From contig CAZXKO010000030.1 of NCBI GenBank assembly GCA_964641665.1, forward strand, positions 37,260 through 101,259: DNA of 64,000 bases. Reading direction: 5' to 3'. How positions within the stretch are numbered: position 1 is the first letter of the stretch; every line of letters begins with the position of its first letter. Below the pieces are notes generated by a model. It had not been told where the DNA came from. It saw only the letters and a list, made by a program, of their open reading frames with translations, and ran no database searches. This stretch comes from Gp1-AA133 sp964641665 (GTDB taxonomy: Bacteria > Acidobacteriota > Terriglobia > Terriglobales > Acidobacteriaceae). Made by a program: the position numbers and the translations under genes. Shown one piece after another: positions 16,563 to 25,411 of the stretch.

Positions 16563-16922
16563 CTATTCCACGGAGAAGGTGGTCTCTGGTTGGACGGTTT
16601 GTCCGGAGACAACGTCGTTTATTTTGATGTGCAGTTTGTAGACACCAGGTTGTAGCTCTTTCGCGGAGAGCGTCTTCTGCAAAGTGATTTGGTCGGCGAT
16701 GTTGCCCATTTCCGTCGTGGACTGCTGCGAGTGAATGACAGAGTTGCTGGTCGCTTGGTTCACGATGTCGTACTCGACCGTGGCAGAAGGCCGGTGAGTT
16801 TTCCGGTCCAGGGCCAAGTTGTACACCTGCATCCAGAAAGCAATGTTCTGGTCACGTCTGAACGAGGCTGGCTGGCCGGCGGGGCTCGGCACGCGCGGAC
16901 GAAGATATGTTTCCCCGATCAC
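16563..16922 (-). pseudogene. C-terminal remnant of a GWxTD-domain protein
   Basis: 119 codons from a GTG without a ribosome-binding site. IGETYLRPRVPS, QNIAFWMQVYNLALD and SATVEYDIVNQ followed by LQPGVYKLHIKINDVVSGQ and a terminal TTFSVE match the C-terminal beta-sandwich of GWxTD proteins, which normally run to 400 or more residues with a signal peptide and an upstream GWxTD segment. Those parts are absent, and a stop codon lies in frame just upstream. It is therefore best read as a decayed fragment, although expression of a stand-alone domain cannot be excluded. Confidence 0.55.
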
Positions 16923-16962
16923 AGGATGACAAGTTAATCCTTCTGCGGACAGTGCTGGAGTC

Positions 16963-18372
16963 TTACTGCAACGCCTGGCTGGCGGCCGTGAGTGAACGGG
17001 TGCCGATGTTGTAGCGTTTCAGTTTTCGGTAGAGAGTCGCGCGGCTGATGCCGAGCATTTTGCCGGCCAGGACTTTGTCTCCCTTCACTTGCTGAAACAC
17101 GCGCTCGATGGTGCAGCGCTCGATGTCCTCGAGGTCGGTGCTGGTGACGTCGTTGCTGGAAGCGGGGGATGCGACCTCCTCGCTGGGCTGGCCCATCGAT
17201 GCAATGGCTGGGGGCAGATCGTCGACGTCGATGGCCTGCTGGTCGCCGAGGGCGACGGCGCGCTCGACGCAGTTTTCCAATTCGCGCACGTTGCCCGGCC
17301 AGTCGTACTGGAGCAGGGACTTCATGGCGGCATTGGTCACCTGCAGCGCACGGCCGGGGGCACAACGCTCCAGGAACCAGTGGGCGAGCATGGGGATGTC
17401 GGAGCGGCGCTCGCGCAGGGCAGGAACGTCCACGGTGACCACGTTGAGCCGGAAGTAGAGGTCTTTGCGGAAAGTGCCGGTGCGATATTCCGTCTCGAGG
17501 TCGCGGTTGGTAGCGGCAATCACGCGCACATCAACTTTCGAGCGCTGGTTGCTGCCCACGGGGCGGATTTCTTTTTCCTGGAGAACGCGCAGCAACTTGG
17601 CCTGCATTTCAAGCGGGAGTTCGCCGATCTCGTCGAGGAAGATGGTACCGCCATCGGCGGACTGGAAGAGGCCGGTTCTCGCCTTCAGCGCGCCGGTGAA
17701 CGCGCCTTTCTCGTAGCCGAAAAGCTCGCTCTCGATCAGGGTGGGAACCAGCGATCCACAATCGACAGCCACGAAGGGGCGGCTGGCGAACGATCCGCGG
17801 AAGTGGATGGCGCGTGCGACCAACTCCTTGCCGGTGCCGCTTTCCCCGGTGATCAAAACTGGGGTGCGAGTATCTTTGAGGCGCGAGACCATGCGCAGGA
17901 CGTCCTGGATTTTGGCGGAGGTGCCGACGATGCCATGGAGCTGGGTCTCGGTGTCCATGCGGTCGCGCAGGAACTGGTTTTCTTCGACCAGACGGACCTT
18001 CTCCGCCATGCGGCGCAGGAACAGGCGGAGTTCTTCGAGCGGCGAGAAGGGCTTGGAAATATAGTCGTAAGCGCCGAGCTTCATGGCCTGGACGGCGGTC
18101 TCGACCGAGCCGTGGCCGGTCATCACCGCGACCTCGGTGCGGGGCAGTATCTTCTTCACTCGTTCGAGGAACTCGAGGCCGGACATGTGGGGCATCACCA
18201 TGTCGGTGAGGATCATGTGGGCCGGTTGCTCTTCGAGCAAGGCGAGGGCGGCTTCACCGCTGGCGGCCTCGAGACAGACAAAGCCTAAGGTTTCTGCCAC
18301 AGTGACACACAGGCGGCGGATGCTCTGTTCGTCATCGACAATCAGCAGTCGGATACGAAGGTCTTCACTCAC
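16963..18372 (-). CDS. NtrC-family sigma-54-dependent response regulator
   Basis: 469 residues. The receiver domain (about 6-125) has Asp57 as phospho-acceptor in ILTDMVMP. The AAA+ domain has Walker A GESGTGKE (176-183), the GAFTGA loop (223-228) that contacts sigma-54, Walker B TIFLDEIGELPL and the R-finger region. A C-terminal Fis-type helix-turn-helix ends in MLGISRATLYRKLKRY. The GTG start overlaps the stop of the upstream receiver gene by four bases, so translation is coupled. It is the third gene of a kinase-receiver-activator operon. The divergent operon across 22598-22967 has a sigma-54 promoter and is the obvious candidate target. Confidence 0.96.
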   Translation of the reverse strand: MSEDLRIRLLIVDDEQSIRRLCVTVAETLGFVCLEAASGEAALALLEEQPAHMILTDMVMPHMSGLEFLERVKKILPRTEVAVMTGHGSVETAVQAMKLGAYDYISKPFSPLEELRLFLRRMAEKVRLVEENQFLRDRMDTETQLHGIVGTSAKIQDVLRMVSRLKDTRTPVLITGESGTGKELVARAIHFRGSFASRPFVAVDCGSLVPTLIESELFGYEKGAFTGALKARTGLFQSADGGTIFLDEIGELPLEMQAKLLRVLQEKEIRPVGSNQRSKVDVRVIAATNRDLETEYRTGTFRKDLYFRLNVVTVDVPALRERRSDIPMLAHWFLERCAPGRALQVTNAAMKSLLQYDWPGNVRELENCVERAVALGDQQAIDVDDLPPAIASMGQPSEEVASPASSNDVTSTDLEDIERCTIERVFQQVKGDKVLAGKMLGISRATLYRKLKRYNIGTRSLTAASQALQ

Positions 18373-18770
18373 AGCGCTTTCCCCATAGTCTTTTCAACAA
18401 CGGAAATAAATTGCTGCACGCGGAACGGCTTCTCCACACAGGGAGCGCCGGTCTTGCGGAGCGTCTCGACGGTTTTTTCGTTGGCGATGTCACCGGTGAT
18501 GAATACCAGCTTCGAAGCGAGATCGGGGCGATGGGCGGCGATCCAAGCGTGCACATCGGCGCCGTTGACGCCGCCGGGGGTCACCATGTCAGAGACCACA
18601 CCCATGAACTCGCCGGACCCGAGCAAGTGCACTCCCTCGGCGCCGGAGTTAGCGCAGACAACCTGGTAGCCACTGCGTTCAAGCGTGGCACAGACGTAGG
18701 CCATGACGGCGGGCTCGTCTTCGATCAGCAGAATGGGTAAAGGCTGGGGCTTGATCGCTGGAAGACTCAT
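18369..18770 (-). CDS. Single-domain response regulator (receiver)
   Basis: 133 residues from the ATG at 18770, which overlaps the kinase stop by the ATGA arrangement. ILLIEDEPAVMAYVCATLE gives the acidic pocket, Asp61 in VVSDMVTPGG the phosphorylation site, LVFITGD the Thr switch and CVEKPF the conserved Lys. There is no output domain. Placed between a hybrid-size histidine kinase and an NtrC-type activator, it could be a phosphate shuttle or sink for the kinase. Confidence 0.92.
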   Translation of the reverse strand: MSLPAIKPQPLPILLIEDEPAVMAYVCATLERSGYQVVCANSGAEGVHLLGSGEFMGVVSDMVTPGGVNGADVHAWIAAHRPDLASKLVFITGDIANEKTVETLRKTGAPCVEKPFRVQQFISVVEKTMGKAL

Positions 18771-21700
18771 CGTTGCACGACCCCCGCGGCCGCTCCTTTC
18801 GAGGCCGGTTCGGATACGGCGGGCAAGCGGACGATGAACGTCGCGCCTTCCGCGCCATTGTTGTTGTGGCACAAGATTTCGCCGCCATGTTCGCGGACGA
18901 TGCCATAGCAGATGCTGAGGCCCAGGCCGGTTCCCTTGCCGACCTCCTTGGTGGTGAAGAAGGGATCGAAGATGCGGTCGGGCTGGGTGATGCCGTGGCC
19001 GTTGTCACGGAACGAAACCTCGACGTAGGTGCCAAGGCTGGCAGTCATGATCTCGATGCGGGCCGGGCGGCCCGTCTCGCGAACTGCGTCATATGCATTG
19101 TTCATGATGTTGAGGAAGACCTGCTGCAGCTGGTGGGAGTCTCCGACCACCTGCGGGAGATTTTCGTCCAAGTGTTCGACGATTTCGATGCCGTGGCTGT
19201 GAAAGTCGTAAGCACGCAACTGCACGGTGCGTCGCAGGATGCCGTTGAGCTGCACGGGCTTGCGCTGGGGCGGCATCTGGCGCGCGAAACTCAGGAGGTT
19301 CTGCACGATCTGCTTGGTGCGCTGGGCCTCCTGCAGGATGACGCGCAGATCTTTACGGGCCACCTCGGGGATCTCGGGATTTTCCATGAGCAGGTCGGCG
19401 AATCCGAGGATGGCGGTGAGGGGATTGTTCACCTCGTGGGCTACGCCCGACACAAGTTGTCCCACGGCGGCCATTTTCTCGGCGTGGAGAAGCTTCGACT
19501 GCAGCATAGCGGAGTCGGTGATGTCGGTCATGACCACCACGATGCTGGTGACGATGCCCTGCTCGTCGCGCATGGGGCTCAAGTTGACCGAGAACTGTCC
19601 CACGCGGCCATCGCCGCGGAGCACGGGGAGGTCGAGGTTATCGACCTGATGGCCGGAGAGGGTCGAGTTCATCGCGTCGGCGAGGACGCCACGCCGAGCA
19701 GGGGAGACCAAATCGGAGAGCGGGCAGCCGACGAGTTGCTTCTGGTCGTAGCCAGGGTCGTACCAGCGCCGGTTAGCGTAGCTAATCAGGCCTGCGGTGT
19801 CGACTACCAGGATCAAGCTCTGGGTGTTGTTGAGAATCTTCTCGGAGAAGTCCCGGGCGCGCTGGAGCTCCGACTGGTAAGTCTTGAGGCCCGTGATGTC
19901 GAGCATCAGGCCGCGGTATTGCAGGACCTGACCGTGCGCATCAGGCACGGCGAAAGCATTGATTAGAACGTGGATGGCACTGCCATCCTTGCGGCGGAGA
20001 ACTTCCTCGTGATTGCGCAGGACGCCGTGCTGCTGCATGACCTCGTTCAGGTAACGGAGACGGTCAGGCGAACAATAAAGCTGGGTGGAGATGTCGATCT
20101 TCAGCAACTCGTCGCGGTCGTGGTAGCCCAGCATGCGGACAAGGGCGTCGTTGACCTCGATGAAGTGGCCCGTGGGCACGGCGAAGAAAAGGCCTTCCTG
20201 GATGTTGTCGAACAATTCTCGATAGCGGCGCTCGGCTTCGCGGCGGTCGGTAATGTCTTTGAGAACGTGAATCGTGTGCTGCCGCTCGCTGTTCGCTCCG
20301 TGAATGCGGGAGGTGGAGACCAGGTACATGCGTTCCAGCACGTTGTGCACGTACTCATCGGGACTGTCGTTGGAAGAGCGGCAAAAAGGGCAGGAATGCG
20401 CCGGGGAATCGCTGGTCAGCGCAGCCAGGGCTCGCATGTTAACCCCAATGAGTTCGCTAGGGGGGACGCCGATGAATTCCGCCAGGGAGCGGTTCACACG
20501 CAGTAGGTTGTGCCTCTCGTCATGGACGACGATGAAGTCGGTGATGGCGTCGAAGATCTCCATCCAGTGGCGGTTGGCCTTGTCCATGCGCGTAAACAGA
20601 CGTGCATTCTCGAGGGCAACGGCGGCATGGCTGGCGACCGCGTGCAGGAGTTGCTCGTCTTGACTGCTGAGGCGGCGCCCACGGTTGGCGAGACAGAGCA
20701 CGCCGACCGACTCGTCGGCAGAGCCCTTCAGGCGAAGCAGGGTGCAGTCCTGCCAGCCGAGTAATGCGGCGAGCGCGGATCCGAGAAGATCGGCAGCGGG
20801 GCCACTATAACTGCCTTCAGGATGTTGGGCCAGGGATTCGGTAAGGGCGTGACTCAGGCGGCGTTCGAGGCTGCGGTCGGGCGGACCTTCGCGGGCAGGG
20901 TCGTGTAGCACGGCAACTTCGAGAACCGAGTCCTGGAACAAGGCCAGGGCCGAAGCCTTCGCGCCAACCAAGTCAGCGGCGCGGGTCACGAACCGGCGGT
21001 TGAAGTCGGGCAGGTGCACAACGCTGCCTAGTTCGAGGACCAGCGCCATCAAGGCTTCGGCGCGCTTGCGGTGCTCCTCGGAGCGGTGGAGGTTGCGCAT
21101 CACTTCCAGAGCAACGGCAACCTGAGCGGCCAACGCGCGCGCGCGACGGATGTCTTCCTGCGAGATGCCGGCTTCGTCGAGACGATCAAGCACGGCGAAC
21201 ATACCCATCACGTTGCTGTCGGAACCGAGCAGGGGCACGGCCAAAAGCTGCTTGATGTTGAACTTGGCGATAGCGTCGTGGTTCGCGCCGGGAAGCTGAC
21301 TGACATTGTCGGACCAGAAGACTTCCTTCGCGGTAAGTGCACGGGTGGCGATGCCTTCGGGGAAGGTGAGATCGACGTGGCGGGGAGCACCTTGCTCGGC
21401 GCCCAGGCGGACCCGGAAAGCACCATCTTCCAGCAGCCCGATAAAGCAGCGGCCAAATCTGAGAAAATCTGCGGCGCGGACGACGAACGCTTCCAGGAAC
21501 TTGTCTAACTTTCCGATGGAGCTGAGTTCAGAGGAGATTTCCAGCAACTGGTGGAGTTCATGGGCCTGGCCCCGGGCGGTCGAATACAGCTCTGCGTTGG
21601 CAACTGCCACGGCGCCGAAGCCGGCGATAGCGGCGACCAGGGAGCGTTCGTCAGTGGTAAATACGCCATCCTGGCGGGGATAGACGAGGATCGCGCCCTG

Positions 21701-22597
21701 GGTGCGCGAAGTTCGGAAAGGCGCGGCCAGCAACATGCCCGCAGGAACCAATTCACCTAACGCGTGGGACGCAGGATCGATGGATACCGTGACCGGCTCG
21801 GAGGCGGCGACTGCCCTGGCGGCAAGATCAGCGGCAAAACGCAGTCCGGTGCGGTCATGGCGGGCGCGGGCGGAGTTGCCGAGTTGAGGAGTGTCGGCGG
21901 CGACCGCGCGCAACTCAAAGGGCCCCTCCTGGCGCACGAATACGCAGACCAGCCGAGCCCGCAACAGGACGCGTATTCGGTCGGCAAGGGCTTCCACAAC
22001 CGCAGCCGCATCAGGATTTCCGTGGAGGGCGTTCGCCACCTCCGCCAGGATTTCGGCACGGCGACGGTCTTCGCGAGACGCCTCGGTCAGGCGGCGGGCT
22101 TCCAGCAGGCTGCCGAGTTGGCCAGCTAGGATAGTCGCCTTGGCGGCCAGGTCTTCGTTGAAGAAGCCGGGATCGCTGTCGTGCAAGAACGAAACGGCTC
22201 CAAGTACCTCATTTGAAACCACGAGGGGGGCCGCCATCATGGCCCGGGCGTTGAACTGCGAGGCACGCGGATAGCGGTCTGGAGCGATGAAGTTCACGAA
22301 GATGGTGCGGCGTTTGCGCACCGCCTCCCCGGAAACCGCACTCTCGGTGGCTTTCAGGTGAAGGCCGCGGAAGCGGTCTGCCATAAGGCCGTCGGCTTCG
22401 GCACCCATCATCTCCTCGGGTGAGAGGCACCGCCAGAAGTAGGCTCCGCTGACCTGGAAGAACTCCCGGGTTTCCCGACAGAACAGGCGGATGAGCGCAG
22501 CCGCGTCGGTGCCTTGGGCAGCGGCAGCTGAGAAGCGCAAGAGCAGCTTCTGAAAAGCCTCGTCCGAGTGGGGACTGGAGCCTTCGACGAGCGTCAT
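18767..22597 (-). CDS. Multi-GAF/PAS sensor histidine kinase
   Basis: 1276 residues from the ATG at 22597, chosen because GGGAG lies at good spacing; in-frame starts at 22612 and 22627 lack one. The N-terminal 640 residues read as about four GAF-type domains (segments such as FMAAPLVVSNEVLGAVSFLHD-like, LLAAPFRTSRTQGAILVYP and LLAVPLLGSDSNVMGMFAVL). About three PAS domains follow (MEIFDAITDFIVVHDERHN, YRELFDNIQEGLFFAVPTG, SEKILNNTQSLILVVDTAG). The kinase core has the H-box GVAHEVNNPLTAILGF with His near 1054, an N-box (LNIMNNAYDAV), and G-boxes DNGHGI and GKGTGLGLS. No membrane segment is evident, so it senses in the cytosol. It heads an operon with a receiver and a sigma-54 activator, each overlapping the next by four bases. 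Confidence 0.95.
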   Translation of the reverse strand: MTLVEGSSPHSDEAFQKLLLRFSAAAAQGTDAAALIRLFCRETREFFQVSGAYFWRCLSPEEMMGAEADGLMADRFRGLHLKATESAVSGEAVRKRRTIFVNFIAPDRYPRASQFNARAMMAAPLVVSNEVLGAVSFLHDSDPGFFNEDLAAKATILAGQLGSLLEARRLTEASREDRRRAEILAEVANALHGNPDAAAVVEALADRIRVLLRARLVCVFVRQEGPFELRAVAADTPQLGNSARARHDRTGLRFAADLAARAVAASEPVTVSIDPASHALGELVPAGMLLAAPFRTSRTQGAILVYPRQDGVFTTDERSLVAAIAGFGAVAVANAELYSTARGQAHELHQLLEISSELSSIGKLDKFLEAFVVRAADFLRFGRCFIGLLEDGAFRVRLGAEQGAPRHVDLTFPEGIATRALTAKEVFWSDNVSQLPGANHDAIAKFNIKQLLAVPLLGSDSNVMGMFAVLDRLDEAGISQEDIRRARALAAQVAVALEVMRNLHRSEEHRKRAEALMALVLELGSVVHLPDFNRRFVTRAADLVGAKASALALFQDSVLEVAVLHDPAREGPPDRSLERRLSHALTESLAQHPEGSYSGPAADLLGSALAALLGWQDCTLLRLKGSADESVGVLCLANRGRRLSSQDEQLLHAVASHAAVALENARLFTRMDKANRHWMEIFDAITDFIVVHDERHNLLRVNRSLAEFIGVPPSELIGVNMRALAALTSDSPAHSCPFCRSSNDSPDEYVHNVLERMYLVSTSRIHGANSERQHTIHVLKDITDRREAERRYRELFDNIQEGLFFAVPTGHFIEVNDALVRMLGYHDRDELLKIDISTQLYCSPDRLRYLNEVMQQHGVLRNHEEVLRRKDGSAIHVLINAFAVPDAHGQVLQYRGLMLDITGLKTYQSELQRARDFSEKILNNTQSLILVVDTAGLISYANRRWYDPGYDQKQLVGCPLSDLVSPARRGVLADAMNSTLSGHQVDNLDLPVLRGDGRVGQFSVNLSPMRDEQGIVTSIVVVMTDITDSAMLQSKLLHAEKMAAVGQLVSGVAHEVNNPLTAILGFADLLMENPEIPEVARKDLRVILQEAQRTKQIVQNLLSFARQMPPQRKPVQLNGILRRTVQLRAYDFHSHGIEIVEHLDENLPQVVGDSHQLQQVFLNIMNNAYDAVRETGRPARIEIMTASLGTYVEVSFRDNGHGITQPDRIFDPFFTTKEVGKGTGLGLSICYGIVREHGGEILCHNNNGAEGATFIVRLPAVSEPASKGAAAGVVQR

Positions 22598-22688
22598 GTC
22601 TCCCGCATGCATGGTTGAAAAGAACACCGCCTGCGACCAGCCAAAGCTCTACAAGTTATTTGAATATAAGGGGAAAGTACCGTGCAAT

Positions 22689-22699
22689 CTCAATTTGAG
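22689..22699. promoter_or_regulatory. Candidate activator-binding dyad, distal
   Basis: CTCAATTTGAG, a perfect dyad centred at 22694 and about 243 bases upstream of the inferred chemosensory start point. Its core resembles the dyad at 22763-22775. On the opposite strand it overlaps TTGACTCAAATTGAGA, a possible -35 region for the leftward kinase operon. Confidence 0.4.
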
Positions 22700-22762
22700 T
22701 CAAGGGAATTAGGGTCGGGGTGCCGAAGTGTGAAATCCCACGAAAGTGGGGCGAGTGGCGTG

Positions 22763-22775
22763 TCTCAAGGTGAGA
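22763..22775. promoter_or_regulatory. Candidate activator-binding dyad, proximal
   Basis: TCTCAAGGTGAGA, a 5-bp-arm dyad centred at 22769, 75 bases (about seven helical turns) from the distal dyad and about 168 bases upstream of the inferred start point. This is a typical distance for an NtrC-family enhancer site. Confidence 0.45.
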
Positions 22776-22910
22776 TTCGGAACAGGGCTGGCGCCTACGA
22801 TGAGACAATTCTGAACCGACCTCGGAGGAAAGCTCCTCGGATAACGGGTCATGCCCTTCTGGGTCAACCACTTATCTCAGTCACGAAAGTAACGTTCCCG
22901 ACGATAAAGC

Positions 22911-22926
22911 TGGCACTGCCGTTGCA
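22911..22926 (+). promoter_or_regulatory. Sigma-54 (RpoN) promoter of the chemosensory operon
   Basis: TGGCACTGCCGTTGCA fits the -24/-12 consensus TGGCAC-N5-TTGCA exactly, with the required spacing between GG and GC. The predicted start is near 22937, leaving about 31 bases before the GTG at 22968, which contain its GGGAGG ribosome-binding site. The divergent operon encodes a GAFTGA-bearing activator. Confidence 0.85.
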
Positions 22927-22967
22927 CATCTCGGGGTAGGATTTTTTTGTTCCCATTGGGAGGGGTC

Positions 22968-23330
22968 GTGTCTCGACGAACAATTCACAGGTGGCTCGGG
23001 GGGGCTCTTTTGGTGGCACTCACCGGAGTGATCGTCTTGCATCCCCTGCCGGGCCGGGCCCAGCAGGACGAGATTGCGCGCAAGGTCAAGATCAGGGTTT
23101 TCCCCAGCTACCCGGAGCTAGCGCGTCGGATGAGTATCGCCGGCGTAGTGAAGGTGCAAGTGGTGGTTGCGCCGAACGGCTCAGTGAAGAGCACCAAGGT
23201 GGTCGGCGGACACCCGCTGCTGGTGAATGCGGCGGTGGATGCGGTGAAGAAGTGGCGCTTCGAGACGGCATCGGAGGAGACCACGGGAGTCGTGGAATTC
23301 AAGTTCGATCCGAACATGGCCCCTCAGTAA
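22968..23330 (+). CDS. Exported TonB C-terminal-domain protein
   Basis: 120 residues from the GTG at 22968, five bases after GGGAGG; an upstream in-frame TTG lies too near the promoter. A basic start and hydrophobic segment (about 9-32, ending PGRAQQ) form a signal peptide or anchor. The remainder is a compact TonB/TolA-type C-terminal domain: VFPSYPELARRMSIAGVVKVQVVVAPNGSV, VVGGHPLLVNAAVDAVKKWRFE. There is no long Pro-rich spacer, so it is a minimal version, unlike a true energy-transducing TonB. It is the first gene of the sigma-54 chemosensory operon, 72 bases before the MCP gene, an unusual companion for chemotaxis genes. Possibly it links the receptor array to the cell envelope. Confidence 0.85.
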   Translation: MSRRTIHRWLGGALLVALTGVIVLHPLPGRAQQDEIARKVKIRVFPSYPELARRMSIAGVVKVQVVVAPNGSVKSTKVVGGHPLLVNAAVDAVKKWRFETASEETTGVVEFKFDPNMAPQ

Positions 23331-23402
23331 ACGAGTTGGCTTGGCAGGGCCTCTGGGCTAGCGCGACGGCGCGAACCCGAGGTTGAGGACGGAGGAACAG
23401 CG

Positions 23403-25397
23403 ATGACGCTGGGCAAGAAACTCTATTTAAGTTTTGGCGGAGTGCTGCTGGGAGTGGTGTTTCTGTTCGTGGTGAATTTTTTGGCGGTGCAGCGCGAGCA
23501 CGACGCCAAGAACGCCTCCAAGGCGTCGCTGGATCTGGCGGAAGCGACCGATCAGGTCCGGTTCCAGATGATGCAGAACCGCCTGTTTCTGAGCAACTAT
23601 CTGCTGAGCGGCGATACCCGAGAAGTGGACCGGATGAACGAAGGTGTGAAAGCGCTCAGCGACATGCTGGAGAAATCCACCGCTCTCGCCAGCTCCGACC
23701 AGCAGAAGTCGGCCCTCGAAAAGGTGCAGCAGCTGGAACAGAGCTGGGCGAAGGAGTTTGCCCAGCCGCTGATGGACAAGCGCAAAGACGTGGATAGCGG
23801 GAACGCCACGGTGGCGGAGCTGCAGATTTTCTATCTGCAGAAGGACGCCTCGTCGTGGGTGAAGAATTCCACCGAGTTTCTGGATGTCGCCGACAAGGAA
23901 AACAAGAAGATCGTGGAGCAGCGCCGGGAGTCGGACGACAGCGCCGGCAAATACACGCTCGTGGTTTCTGCCCTGGCTATGTTCTTCGCCCTATGCGCGG
24001 GCGGGGTGATCGCGTACCGGACGGCGCGTTCCATCACCGAACCTCTGGGCAAGCTGATGACCGTGGCGCACAAGATCGGCAACACCGGTGACCTGGATCA
24101 CGATATCGAAACCGATACACAGCGGCAGGATGAGATCGGAGAACTGGCGCGCACCTTCGCCAGCATGGTGAAGTACCTGAAAGAAATGGCGGTAGTATCG
24201 GAAGCCATCGCCAACGGCGATCTGATGGTCGATGTGCAGCCGCGCTCCAAACAGGACACCCTCGGCCACGCCTTCCAGCAGATGGTCAAGAGCTTGCGCG
24301 ACCTCGTACGCAGCGTGCGCGACCTGGCTTCGCAGGTAGCTTCAGCGTCAAGCCAAGTGGCGGGCGCTTCAGACGAGTCGGCGAAGATCAGTCTGCAGGG
24401 ATCCTCGGCGATTGATGAAGTCACCAGCACCATGCACGAGATGAGCGTGAACGTGCAAAACATGGTGAAGAGCACGCAGACGCAGGCGTCGAGCGTGAGC
24501 GAGACCTCGGCTTCCATCGATCAGATGGTGGCTTCGATCCAGCGCGTGGCCGATACGGCAAAGGTGCTGCTCGACATCTCGAACCGGTCGCGTGAAGAGG
24601 TGCACAGTGGCATCACCACCATGGACAAGGCCACCGAGGGCCTGACCAAGATCAACAACACGATCAAGTCGTCGGGCGCGATCATCGATGCGCTCGGAAC
24701 CCGCGCCGACGATATCGGCAAGATCATCGAGGTCATCGACGACCTGGCCGAACAAACCAACCTGTTGGCTTTGAACGCAGCCATCGAGGCGGCACGCGCC
24801 GGTGAACACGGTCTGGGCTTCGCGGTGGTTGCCGATGAAGTCCGCAAGCTTGCCGAGAAGTCGGCGCAGTCGACCAAAGAAATCTCCGAGCTGATCCAGA
24901 GTATCCAGAAGGAAGCCCGCAAAGCGGTCGAGAACATGGATGAGAGCACGACCATCGTCAACGAGGGTCTCGAGCTGGGCGGTGAGCTGAACGGTGCGCT
25001 GCGCAAGATTTCGAACGTGGTCACCGAGGTGTACAAGTTCGCGCAGGAAATCGGAGCGGCCACCAACGAGCAGTCGCACGGCTCGTCGCAGATCGCGCGG
25101 GCGACCACCCGGTTGAATGAAATCACCCACGAGATCAACTCGGCGGTGGAGGAGCAGGCGTCAGGCGCGCAGGCGGTGGTCAAGGCCATGGAACGCATGC
25201 GCGAACTGATCCAGCAGAGCACTTCAGGCTCGACCGAACTCGCGGCCTCGGCGGAACAGATGTCGAAGATGTCGCGAGAGCTGCTCGATGCCATGGAGCG
25301 GGTTGCCGGGCGGACGGGCGATCCCGAACACCGCTCGCACCGCGAAGATCGCTCTCCGCTGGGCGCGCGGCGGGCCACGGCCGGGGCACAGGGATAG
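23403..25397 (+). CDS. Methyl-accepting chemotaxis protein
   Basis: 664 residues; ATG with GGAGGAACAGCG upstream. TM1 covers about residues 8-30, a periplasmic helical sensor domain of the four-helix type about 31-180, and TM2 about 183-205. A HAMP domain follows (SITEPLGKLMTVAHKIG...) and then a long cytoplasmic coiled coil with the signalling tip EQTNLLALNAAIEAARAGEHG and flanking VVADEVRKLAEKSAQS. Methylatable Gln/Glu pairs are plausible on both arms. No C-terminal CheR-tethering pentapeptide is present; the protein ends in an Arg/Ala-rich tail. It is the only receptor in the operon, so it is probably dedicated to this CheA. Ligand unknown. Confidence 0.95.
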   Translation: MTLGKKLYLSFGGVLLGVVFLFVVNFLAVQREHDAKNASKASLDLAEATDQVRFQMMQNRLFLSNYLLSGDTREVDRMNEGVKALSDMLEKSTALASSDQQKSALEKVQQLEQSWAKEFAQPLMDKRKDVDSGNATVAELQIFYLQKDASSWVKNSTEFLDVADKENKKIVEQRRESDDSAGKYTLVVSALAMFFALCAGGVIAYRTARSITEPLGKLMTVAHKIGNTGDLDHDIETDTQRQDEIGELARTFASMVKYLKEMAVVSEAIANGDLMVDVQPRSKQDTLGHAFQQMVKSLRDLVRSVRDLASQVASASSQVAGASDESAKISLQGSSAIDEVTSTMHEMSVNVQNMVKSTQTQASSVSETSASIDQMVASIQRVADTAKVLLDISNRSREEVHSGITTMDKATEGLTKINNTIKSSGAIIDALGTRADDIGKIIEVIDDLAEQTNLLALNAAIEAARAGEHGLGFAVVADEVRKLAEKSAQSTKEISELIQSIQKEARKAVENMDESTTIVNEGLELGGELNGALRKISNVVTEVYKFAQEIGAATNEQSHGSSQIARATTRLNEITHEINSAVEEQASGAQAVVKAMERMRELIQQSTSGSTELAASAEQMSKMSRELLDAMERVAGRTGDPEHRSHREDRSPLGARRATAGAQG

Positions 25398-25411
25398 ACC
25401 AGGAGCGGCAC

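Noticed and set aside
17089..18288. Long rightward open frame (about 399 codons) opposite the NtrC-type gene
   Set aside because: It is a GC-rich antisense shadow: composition is His/Gly/Val-biased, no domain is seen, and the leftward frame carries unmistakable AAA+ and receiver motifs.
22737..22750. CCCAC-GAAA-GTGGG tetraloop hairpin resembling part of a c-di-GMP-I (GEMM) riboswitch
   Set aside because: The remaining conserved GEMM elements are absent, and the hairpin lies upstream of the inferred transcription start of the rightward operon, so it would not be in that RNA.
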